This document shows positions 8,234 through 13,732 of a DNA stretch of 13,732 nt, piece by piece; the first letter of the stretch is position 1, and each line of letters begins with the position of its first letter. The stretch covers positions 1 through 13,732 of the forward strand of contig CAKQSC010000024.1 of the NCBI GenBank assembly GCA_934271725.1, given 5' to 3'. The notes beneath the pieces are model-generated. The model had not been told where the DNA came from and made no database searches. It was given only the letters and a program-made list of their open reading frames with translations. Position numbers and translations under genes: made by a program. The stretch is from an uncultured Clostridia bacterium. Lineage in GTDB: Bacteria > Bacillota > Clostridia > Christensenellales > Borkfalkiaceae.

Positions 8234-9155
8234 TGCCGTACTGCACCCAACCTTGTTTTTTGAATATGAATATCGTGCATATTCCCACCGCCACTACAAG
8301 TAGCCATGCAAGAGAACACGCATAACCCATATTGTATTTTCTGAACGCTTCCGTATATATTTTTAGCCCGAACATATATACGGAATCTCCGTAGCCCATA
8401 CCGTTTCTCGGGGCAAACGTCAAAGTTCCGTTAAACTGCAACGTAACTATAAACGTCGTCATCAGATTGTAGAAAATCATAGGCGTCGACATGGGAAGAG
8501 TAATTTTTACGAAAGTCATAAACTTTCCCGCGCCGTCTATTTCCGCCGCTTCGTAAAGTTGTTTCGGAATGTTTTTGAATTGCGCCAGCCACATCACGAC
8601 GCCTCCTCCGAGGCTCCAAAGGTTCATAAACACTATGGACATTATAGCCGTGCGGTCTTCCGCGTAAAAGAACTTTACCTGTTTAAGCCCCAAAGATGTG
8701 AAAATCGTGTTGAAAAGTCCCGGCGTTTCGCCCGCGGAATCGTAACGCATTATATAACTCCACACAATGCCTCCTACTATCGCCGGCATTACGCATGGCA
8801 GATAGTAAAGCACGCGAAAGGCCTTTACGCCTTTTTTCTCAACGTTAAGCAACAGCGCGAGAAGATAAGAGCCGATTATAACGACGGGTATGTTGACGAC
8901 CGCGAAAAAAAGCGTGTTGCCGACTATCTTACCCATAAGCGGATCTTTAAACGCGTTTACGTAATTCTGAAAGCCGACGAAATCGAATCTCGAAACGACG
9001 TCGTAATCGTAAAAAGAATACCACAGCGACTGAATTATCGGCACGAGCGTAAACAAGCATATTCCGAAAGTCATCGGCAGTAAAAACAGCCAGCCCGTAA
9101 GACTCTCTTTAATCCTTTTTTTCAAAGGTTTTTTATTGATTGTTTTGCTTTTCAT
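8226..9155 (-). CDS. Carbohydrate ABC transporter permease, MalF type (CUT1)
   Basis: 309 residues. After a basic N-terminus, membrane segments lie at about 22-46, 78-104, 118-137, 170-192, 224-242 and 278-296. The EAA loop reads YEAAEIDGAG (201-210) followed by the conserved KITLP (217-221). The early LVPIIQSLWYSFYD is the usual signature of sugar-transport permeases of the UgpA/LacF kind. The start overlaps the stop of the binding-protein gene by one base (TAATG), which indicates translational coupling. It pairs with the MalG-type permease. No ATP-binding subunit gene is in the window; many Bacillota CUT1 systems share one MsmK-like ATPase encoded elsewhere. Confidence 0.95.
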   Translation of the reverse strand: MKSKTINKKPLKKRIKESLTGWLFLLPMTFGICLFTLVPIIQSLWYSFYDYDVVSRFDFVGFQNYVNAFKDPLMGKIVGNTLFFAVVNIPVVIIGSYLLALLLNVEKKGVKAFRVLYYLPCVMPAIVGGIVWSYIMRYDSAGETPGLFNTIFTSLGLKQVKFFYAEDRTAIMSIVFMNLWSLGGGVVMWLAQFKNIPKQLYEAAEIDGAGKFMTFVKITLPMSTPMIFYNLMTTFIVTLQFNGTLTFAPRNGMGYGDSVYMFGLKIYTEAFRKYNMGYACSLAWLLVVAVGICTIFIFKKQGWVQYGND

Positions 9156-10540
9156 TATTGCCCTATCGCCGATTTGAGTTCGCTCTTGAACGAGTTTATG
9201 AAATAATATATCGAATTGTTTTTGGATTTATCGCTTATATTAAGCATAAATTGCTGAACGGCGGTCTGCATTTCAAACATATATCTCGAATCTACTTTCG
9301 TGAAATAATTCGTAGCGACTTTTTTATCTCCCGAAACGAGCCACGCGTCGAGATTAAGATTTTCAAACCCTTTGCTCCACTGTTTTTCTTCCGCAAGGTC
9401 TATACGGATAGAAGGCGTTGCGAGTCCTTTGTTTATAAGCGTCATCTGTCCTTCTTTGGAAATCATATAGTTGAGGAACTGCCACGCTATGTCTCTTTGC
9501 GTAGCGGAAGAGGAAGAACTTATACCCCATCCCGCGAAGCCGCAACCTATTTTGCCGTTATCTCCTATAAGAGGGAAAGGAAGAGCGTCGAACTTGCCTC
9601 TTACGGCACCTTCTTCGTTCATTTTAGCAGGTCCGTACGAAGAGAAGAAAAACGCGCTTCTGCCCGACTTGAACATATTGTTGTTTCCGTACGGCTTTAC
9701 CGTTCTGCCTTTCTTCGACAAAGTATTTATCATTGTAGCCATATCTTTCATCGCCTGCGAGTCTACCGCAACGTTTCCGTTATCGTCGAGAATCTCCGCG
9801 CCGTAAGACTGCATTATCGCGTTGTAAACCGCTTCCCATTCAAAGCACGGATCGAGCGCATAACAGTTGTTATGCCCGTTTACATTTGCCTCTTTGCTAA
9901 CGAGATAGTCGTTTACGTCGTTAAGCAAAGATTCAAACTGAGCCCACGTGAAATTGTTGTTGAGTCTTTCGTCGTTTTCTACGTCAATGCCAGCCGCCGT
10001 AAGTATTTCCGTGTTGTAATAAGTAACTACGGAGTCCATCGAACGGGGTACGATATAACGCTTTCCGTTGTACTTGCTCATATCGAAAAACTCCGAATAA
10101 TAATCCGCTTCGAGATTCAATACCCCCGCTTCTTTGCTTGCCGTGTAATACGGTTCGAGGTTTACTATACAGTTTTTGGAAATGAGATAATAGTAAAATC
10201 CCGTATTCGCGTAAAACAAATCGGGCGGGTTGCCGGAAGCGATTGCCGCGTTTACCGAAGACGCGTAGCCCGCGTCGGAAACGTCTCTTATATCGAGTTT
10301 TACCGTTACGTTGGGGAAAATCGATTTAAACCCTTCCGCAAGAGCGGTAACGTATTTTTCTTCCAGACCGCCGTCGTTAGCGGGAACCATAACGGAAAGA
10401 GTCGCCGTTACGTTCTTGTCGACGTTAAGATTGACTTCGTAGTCGTTATCCGTATCTCCTTTGTTTATTTTCGGACCGCAAGCCGAAAATACGGAAAAGA
10501 CGAGCAGTACGGAAAAAATAATCGCAATAATTTTTTTCAT
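9155..10540 (-). CDS. Sugar-binding lipoprotein of a CUT1 ABC transporter (extracellular solute-binding protein family 1)
   Basis: 461 residues. A lipoprotein signal ends FSAC (Cys21). The mature protein begins with a linker rich in Asp and Asn, then the binding-protein fold: ATLSVMVPAND (46-56), FKSIFPNVTVKLDIRDV (71-87), ASGNPPDLFYANTG (101-114), YIVPRSMDSVVTYYNTEIL (162-180) and FTWAQFESLL (197-206). These are the usual landmarks of family 1 solute-binding proteins. AAGIDVE after the NTE motif and FFFSSYGPA further on fit as well. The start has AAGGAG ten bases upstream. It captures the sugar outside the membrane and delivers it to the two permeases encoded next. Ligand specificity cannot be told; the nearby esterase and GH99-like protein suggest an oligosaccharide. 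Confidence 0.95.
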   Translation of the reverse strand: MKKIIAIIFSVLLVFSVFSACGPKINKGDTDNDYEVNLNVDKNVTATLSVMVPANDGGLEEKYVTALAEGFKSIFPNVTVKLDIRDVSDAGYASSVNAAIASGNPPDLFYANTGFYYYLISKNCIVNLEPYYTASKEAGVLNLEADYYSEFFDMSKYNGKRYIVPRSMDSVVTYYNTEILTAAGIDVENDERLNNNFTWAQFESLLNDVNDYLVSKEANVNGHNNCYALDPCFEWEAVYNAIMQSYGAEILDDNGNVAVDSQAMKDMATMINTLSKKGRTVKPYGNNNMFKSGRSAFFFSSYGPAKMNEEGAVRGKFDALPFPLIGDNGKIGCGFAGWGISSSSSATQRDIAWQFLNYMISKEGQMTLINKGLATPSIRIDLAEEKQWSKGFENLNLDAWLVSGDKKVATNYFTKVDSRYMFEMQTAVQQFMLNISDKSKNNSIYYFINSFKSELKSAIGQ

Positions 10541-10561
10541 TTCAAGTAATCTCCTTTTCGT

Positions 10562-11791
10562 TTAAAAATCGAATATCGCGCTTAGTACGTTCATCGCGTA
10601 ATAGCGGTGTATAAAGTCGTTGGGGTGGTTTATGTTGTTAGCCGAAATCTCGTAGTAATTTTTCTTTTCGAGCATAGGCTTTACCGCGTGATACATATCG
10701 ACAAGACATATATCCAGCCACTGTTCCGTTTTAGCGTCCTCGCTTATTACCTTTTTAAGTTCGCTTACGATAAGTTCCTGCGATTCCGCCGTTTTGTCGT
10801 TGGACGGGAAAGGCGCGATAAGTATTATCTGACATTCGCTGTTGACGGATTTTGCCGTTTCTATGATTTTGTCGATATTTCTGCGGTATTTTCCGCTTTC
10901 GACGGCAGAGTACGCGTCGTTCGTGCCGAAGCCTATTATCAGAAGGTCGGGCGCGGACGCCGTAAGAGAAGCAAGTTGCGCGTCTTCCGAAGCCCAAGAA
11001 GAATCTTTTCCGCCGACGGAAATGTTAGTCAACTCCACGTTTATTCCGCCGAACTCTTCTATGCCCTCTTTAACCAACTTTGCGTAGGGCGGACATTTAG
11101 GTTCGTGATTCCATAATTCCGAAGAAGAACACCCCTCCGAAATACTGTCCCCGAAAACGGTCATTTTTATGTCTTGTTTGTTTTTTATTTTATTTTCAAG
11201 TCCGTACAACTCGCCGTCGTACTTTTTCACGGTGTCGCGGTCGAAATCCGCGGGATCGTAAACGTAAGTTACGTGTATGTAGTTGCCCCATATAAGGCTA
11301 GACTCCGTATAGAGAAGCGAACCAACCATCTGATAGCCCGTGCCGGCGTCGCCGAGAGGATATGCGGAAGGAACGTTTATTCCTTTCGACCATTCGTCTT
11401 TGAATACGGGTATGGAACTGCCCGACGGCAAAGTTATAATATCTCCGTTTATTACGTAGTCCTTGCCTTCTTCGTATTCCTTTTTCAAGGTCGTGTCTTT
11501 TACGGAAATTACGCGAGCGGGCTTGTAAAGAAGTTTACCTTGCGTTACCCCGTCCTTTTCCGTAATCATAAGTTGTTCGTTGTAAATAACGTTGGTTTGC
11601 CATACGGGCACCAAGCGTTGTCTGTCCGTGTAATCGTAAGTAATATTGTCCGCATCGCTTACGTAAAAAGGCAATTTTGTCGCGTCGAAATCATCTTTTT
11701 TCATATCGTCATCCTTTCCGCACCCGATTGCAAATGCGGAAACCGACATGAAAACCGCAAGCAATACGCCGATGTATTTTTTTAATTTCAT
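10562..11791 (-). CDS. Lipoprotein SGNH/GDSL-family esterase with N-terminal beta-rich domain
   Basis: 409 residues. A lipoprotein signal ends FAIGC (Cys24). Residues of about 38-190 form a beta-rich N-terminal domain without a name I can give. Residues of about 205-409 are an SGNH hydrolase: block I TVFGDSISEG with nucleophile Ser216, block II glycines in NISVGGKDS (257-264), block III GFGTND with Asn291, and block V NHPND with His389. The residue three before the catalytic His is Asn386, where the classic DxxH would have Asp. Relatives with an NHPND ending often vary there. Members with this layout remove acyl groups, often acetyl, from sugars. It is the first gene after the operon promoter, with AAAGGAG six bases before the ATG. 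An ATG five bases earlier is out of frame and was rejected as the start. Confidence 0.88.
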   Translation of the reverse strand: MKLKKYIGVLLAVFMSVSAFAIGCGKDDDMKKDDFDATKLPFYVSDADNITYDYTDRQRLVPVWQTNVIYNEQLMITEKDGVTQGKLLYKPARVISVKDTTLKKEYEEGKDYVINGDIITLPSGSSIPVFKDEWSKGINVPSAYPLGDAGTGYQMVGSLLYTESSLIWGNYIHVTYVYDPADFDRDTVKKYDGELYGLENKIKNKQDIKMTVFGDSISEGCSSSELWNHEPKCPPYAKLVKEGIEEFGGINVELTNISVGGKDSSWASEDAQLASLTASAPDLLIIGFGTNDAYSAVESGKYRRNIDKIIETAKSVNSECQIILIAPFPSNDKTAESQELIVSELKKVISEDAKTEQWLDICLVDMYHAVKPMLEKKNYYEISANNINHPNDFIHRYYAMNVLSAIFDF

Positions 11792-11945
11792 TTCATACTC
11801 CTTTCTTCACCGCGCTCAATTGCGAAACGTGTTTTTAAGCCCTCTTTTCAAGCAAAGTTCCGCCCGAAAACAAACGGACGCTTTATAAGCGTACTTTTTT
11901 AAAATCTTTCAAGTCAAAAGACGCCACGGTAAAATACTTGTCTAA
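11792..11945 (-). other. Untranslated leader of the glycan operon
   Basis: About 148 bases separate the predicted transcription start (near 11939) from the esterase ATG. I looked for a known riboswitch or an attenuator hairpin with a U-tract and saw none. The only fold noted is a weak CAAGT/ACTTG pair near the 5' end. The AAAGGAG before the ATG is the ribosome binding site. Confidence 0.4.
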
Positions 11946-11974
11946 ATTATACCTCACGAATACTTGCGTGTAAA
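11946..11974 (-). promoter_or_regulatory. Sigma-A promoter of the glycan operon
   Basis: On the minus strand TTTACA (11974-11969) is followed after exactly 17 bases by TATAAT (11951-11946). That is one base from the full sigma-A consensus. It points at the esterase and through it at the whole six-gene run. The CACACAT direct repeat begins ten bases upstream of its -35 box, a place where an AraC-type activator could touch RNA polymerase. Confidence 0.8.
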
Positions 11975-11983
11975 TATAATAAA

Positions 11984-12011
11984 CACACATAAAATTGTAA
12001 AAATCACACAT
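11984..12011. promoter_or_regulatory. Probable AraC-type operator: CACACAT direct repeat, 21-bp period
   Basis: CACACAT occurs at 11984-11990 and 12005-12011, exactly 21 bp apart. Aligning 21-base blocks from 11981 and 12002 gives 13 matching positions by eye. Direct half-sites at about two helical turns are characteristic of AraC-family binding. The pair lies between the two divergent promoters: ten bases upstream of the operon -35 and 17 bases upstream of the regulator -35. Binding by the adjacent regulator is inference. Confidence 0.55.
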
Positions 12012-12028
12012 TACTTTACTATAAAACG

Positions 12029-12057
12029 TTGACAAAAAACGACGGAACGTATATAAT
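12029..12057 (+). promoter_or_regulatory. Consensus sigma-A promoter of the araC-family gene
   Basis: TTGACA (12029-12034), a 17-base spacer, then TATAAT (12052-12057): a perfect match in both boxes and in spacing. Transcription would start near 12064, leaving a leader of under 30 bases before the regulator ATG. Confidence 0.85.
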
Positions 12058-12091
12058 AAACTCACGAAAAAAAGGATACGAGAGGTGAAAA

Positions 12092-12895
12092 ATGCCTTAT
12101 AAAAACGAACTCGGGTTGCTTAAAAATCTAAACCTTTCCATAGAAACGGCGGCGTATCTCAACGTAGGAAAAGAATGGGAAAACATGGTTGAATCCTTTG
12201 CTTTCGCACGGCTTTATTACGTCCGTTCGGGTTCGGGAAAACTGTTTCTCTCGAACAAAGTGATAGAACTCGAAGAAGGTTATATGTACTTTATACCCTC
12301 CTTTTCCGTTCTCGGCGGAACGTGTAATTCTTTGGGACACTATTTTATTCACCTTATTCCTGACGACGCTTCCGCGCAGATACTTAAACTTCTCGAAATG
12401 AAAGACCGTTGCCGTCTTGAAAAAAACGTAGCCGACTATTTCTTTACGTTCATATCCAAAAACTACGAAAAAGACAGTCTGAAAAGCGCGCTTGCGCTTG
12501 ACGGCGCGCTTAAATACCTTTTGGCGCAGTTACTCGACGACAACGCTTCTCTCGACTCCAAGGGAACGGACGCGCAAAGGTTTATTCCCGTGCTTAAATA
12601 CATTGACGAAAATCTTACCGAGCCTATTCGCATAAAAACGTTGGCGAGCCTTATTTATCTTGACGACGTTTATTTTTCAAACATTTTTAAAGCGACGTTC
12701 AACGTGTCCGTAAAACAATATATAATGGACAAAAAAATAGAACGCGCAAAGGCGATGCTTCTGTCGGACGTACCCGTAAGATCCATTGCCGAAACTCTTG
12801 ACTTTTACGACGCGGCGTCTTTTTCAAACTACTTTAAAAAGAAAACGGGGCTTACCCCCAAAGCGTTTAAATTGAAAGTAATGACGAATACGTAA
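12092..12895 (+). CDS. AraC/XylS-family transcriptional regulator with cupin-like sensor domain
   Basis: 267 residues. The N-terminal half (about 35-95) has the beta-strand pattern of an AraC sugar-sensing cupin: FAFARLYYVRSGSGKLFL, then EEGYMYFIPS. The C-terminal 100 residues are the two-helix-turn-helix AraC DNA-binding domain: helix pair one around 182-201 (IKTLASLIYLDDVYFSNIFK) and pair two around 229-250 (VRSIAETLDFYD, FSNYFKK), ending KTGLTPKAFK, the family signature. AGAGGTG four bases before the ATG serves as the ribosome binding site. It is divergent from the esterase-transporter operon and is the obvious candidate for its control. Inducer unknown. Many family members act as activators that respond to a sugar. 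Confidence 0.93.
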   Translation: MPYKNELGLLKNLNLSIETAAYLNVGKEWENMVESFAFARLYYVRSGSGKLFLSNKVIELEEGYMYFIPSFSVLGGTCNSLGHYFIHLIPDDASAQILKLLEMKDRCRLEKNVADYFFTFISKNYEKDSLKSALALDGALKYLLAQLLDDNASLDSKGTDAQRFIPVLKYIDENLTEPIRIKTLASLIYLDDVYFSNIFKATFNVSVKQYIMDKKIERAKAMLLSDVPVRSIAETLDFYDAASFSNYFKKKTGLTPKAFKLKVMTNT

Positions 12896-12952
12896 ACACG
12901 AAGTAAAAAATTAAAAAAATCGCGTAAAAAACAGCCCCTAATCTCATAATAG

Positions 12953-12961
12953 TGCTATAAT
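12953..12961 (+). promoter_or_regulatory. Extended -10 promoter before the small lipoprotein gene
   Basis: TG (12953-12954), one base, then TATAAT (12956-12961). No recognisable -35 lies 17 bases upstream, as is common with the TGn extension. The 97-bp gap after the regulator gene has no clear terminator, so read-through from the regulator promoter is also possible. Confidence 0.6.
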
Positions 12962-12992
12962 AGAACAAAAAGAGTAAGGATATTATATAAAC

Positions 12993-13445
12993 ATGTCTGC
13001 AAAAAGAAAACTTATAAGCGTAGTCGCGCTTCTGATCGCAGTATTCGCGTGCTTTTCTTTCGGTTGCGGGGCGAAATCGGGCTCATCTTCGTTCGCGTCG
13101 AATAAAAACGTTGTTACCGCCGAATACGAAAACAAGTCCGCTTGTTATTACGTTCAGGTTGACGTTATGACGGACGACAAGTCAATCGTATTAAACAGCG
13201 ACGATTTTACTTACGAACAAAACGGCGAAACCAAAACGGCGCAGGGATTTATCCTGCAAACGCGTACGTCGTCGGTAACGGTTAACGGCGTAACTACGTC
13301 CGTTTCTTACGTATCGAAAACGGGCAAAGAGTTTACCTGCGAAGCGAATTATCTGACGCACGTGCTTCTTATAATAGAAAGCGACGCGCCCGTTACGAAA
13401 ATAAGCCATAAAGGTAGCGCGATAACCAAAACTTCGCTCATCTGA
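12993..13445 (+). CDS. Small lipoprotein of unknown function
   Basis: 150 residues. A signal peptide with basic start (SAKRK) and hydrophobic core ends FSFGC, giving lipobox Cys25. A Gly/Ser linker follows (GAKSGSSS), then about 110 residues predicted to be mostly beta-strand: NVVTAEYENKSACYYVQVDV, LNSDDFTYEQNG, FTCEANYLTHVLLIIESD. The order, a strand-rich domain with an NSDDF motif after a lipoprotein linker, is reminiscent of DUF4352-type immunoglobulin-like lipoproteins, but I do not claim membership. The likely ribosome binding site AAGGA lies 12 bases before the ATG, longer than usual; no nearer in-frame start exists. It has its own promoter and a strong terminator right after the stop, so it is probably monocistronic. 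Any link to the glycan operon is unproven. Confidence 0.8.
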   Translation: MSAKRKLISVVALLIAVFACFSFGCGAKSGSSSFASNKNVVTAEYENKSACYYVQVDVMTDDKSIVLNSDDFTYEQNGETKTAQGFILQTRTSSVTVNGVTTSVSYVSKTGKEFTCEANYLTHVLLIIESDAPVTKISHKGSAITKTSLI

Positions 13446-13453
13446 TTTTAAAA

Positions 13454-13502
13454 GACAAAGAACTCCCCGTTCGGCGATACGCCGAACGGGGAGTTCTTTG
13501 TC
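13454..13502. terminator. Perfect 49-bp inverted repeat, probable bidirectional terminator
   Basis: A 23-base arm (13454-13476), a 3-base loop ATA, and its exact reverse complement (13480-13502). The GC-rich inner stem (CTCCCCGTTCGGCG) is flanked within the arms by A-rich and T-rich ends (GACAAAGAA, TTCTTTGTC), which supply short U-runs on either strand. It starts 9 bases after the stop of the small lipoprotein gene and faces a converging gene 52 bp further on, the classic place for a two-way terminator. Confidence 0.85.
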
Positions 13503-13520
13503 ATATTACGTTTGTCGTCG

Positions 13521-13537
13521 TTGCGGTTTTACCGCAA
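13521..13537. other. Short hairpin between the convergent genes
   Basis: TTGCGGT, loop TTT, ACCGCAA: a perfect 7-base stem lying 17 bases downstream of the stop of the aldo/keto reductase gene on the minus strand. No T-run follows on either strand, so terminator function is doubtful; the larger 49-bp repeat probably does that work. Confidence 0.3.
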
Positions 13538-13553
13538 AAGACTTTTACGCGGT

Positions 13554-13732
13554 TTATTCCGAATTTCTGCGTTTTTCCACCATCTGCACGAACCATTCCA
13601 CGGTTGCGGGATCGTAGTGAGAGAAAAAGGAACTTTGATTTTTATCGAGCGTTACAATCTTTTGCATATCTTCGCCCGACAACTCGAAATCGAAAACGTT
13701 AAGGTTTTCTTCCATTCTTCCATACACTCCCA
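13554..13732 (-). CDS. Aldo/keto reductase, C-terminal 58 residues only
   Basis: The minus strand is open from the window edge to TAA at 13556-13554. The residues (GRMEENLNVFDFELSGEDM, then IVTLDKNQSSFFSHYDP and VEWFVQM) match the C-terminus of aldo/keto reductases of the 2,5-diketogluconate reductase type. There, RMxEN is part of the NADPH-binding end, NxxVFDFxLSxEDM is the following helix, and a short tail closes the protein. The N-terminus and catalytic residues lie outside the window. The enzyme reduces aldehydes and ketones with NADPH in the cytoplasm; its substrate is not readable here. It converges on the small lipoprotein gene and belongs to a separate transcription unit. An ATG six bases upstream in another frame was not used. 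Confidence 0.85.
   Translation of the reverse strand, partial: GVYGRMEENLNVFDFELSGEDMQKIVTLDKNQSSFFSHYDPATVEWFVQMVEKRRNSE

Noticed and set aside
9140..10549. 469-codon plus-strand open frame
   Set aside because: It mirrors almost the whole sugar-binding lipoprotein gene in antisense. The minus-strand reading has a lipobox and family motifs; the plus reading has none.
11792..11939. Possible riboswitch in the operon leader
   Set aside because: No conserved riboswitch core and no terminator or anti-terminator pair could be drawn; only one weak stem was found.
12020..12035. Possible cre (CcpA) site around TATAAAACGTTGACA
   Set aside because: At least three mismatches to the cre consensus, including the leading TG, and it overlaps the -35 box of the regulator, which explains most of the match.
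11883..12065. 60-codon minus-strand frame in the divergent promoter region
   Set aside because: It overlaps both promoters and the putative operator, has no good ribosome binding site and no family resemblance.

Overview
The window looks like an accessory carbohydrate-use locus from a low-to-mid GC Gram-positive bacterium, most likely a gut or rumen-type Clostridia (Bacillota). The signs are Shine-Dalgarno sequences of the GGAGG type, sigma-A promoters close to consensus, several lipoproteins with lipoboxes, a CUT1 sugar ABC importer with no ATPase gene beside it, and a giant secreted protein built of LamG-like and bacterial Ig-like modules. Genus cannot be read from the sequence.

Layout. 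Positions 11791 down to 1 (minus strand) form one apparent six-gene operon. In transcription order it holds: a lipoprotein SGNH/GDSL esterase (10562-11791); a sugar-binding lipoprotein (9155-10540); a MalF-type permease (8226-9155, 1-bp overlap with the gene before it); a MalG-type permease (7382-8233, 8-bp overlap); a GH99/WbsX-like lipoprotein with a CBM9-like C-terminal module (5333-7339); and a very large secreted repeat protein (from 5314 past the window edge, at least 1771 codons). Longest gap between these genes is 42 bp and I saw no terminator inside the run. Divergent from the operon is an AraC-family regulator (12092-12895). The 300-bp region between them holds two strong sigma-A promoters facing away from each other. 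Between those promoters lies a CACACAT direct repeat with 21-bp spacing, which fits AraC-type half-sites.

Downstream of the regulator are a small lipoprotein of unknown function with its own extended -10 promoter (12993-13445), a perfect 49-bp inverted repeat that probably works as a bidirectional terminator (13454-13502), and the C-terminal end of an aldo/keto reductase gene converging from the right edge (13554-13732, minus).

How the parts probably work together (inference). The regulator senses a sugar or a glycan breakdown product and activates the operon. The giant repeat protein binds glycan or surface material outside the cell. The GH99-like lipoprotein and the SGNH lipoprotein, anchored on the outer face of the membrane, cut and deacylate an esterified glycan. 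The binding protein passes the resulting oligosaccharides to the two permeases, which probably use an ATPase encoded elsewhere (MsmK-like sharing). The substrate is not determined. GH99 relatives suggest an alpha-mannoside, but the GH call is a fold-level call only. The giant LamG/BIG protein and the GH99-like lipoprotein are the least described parts of the locus.
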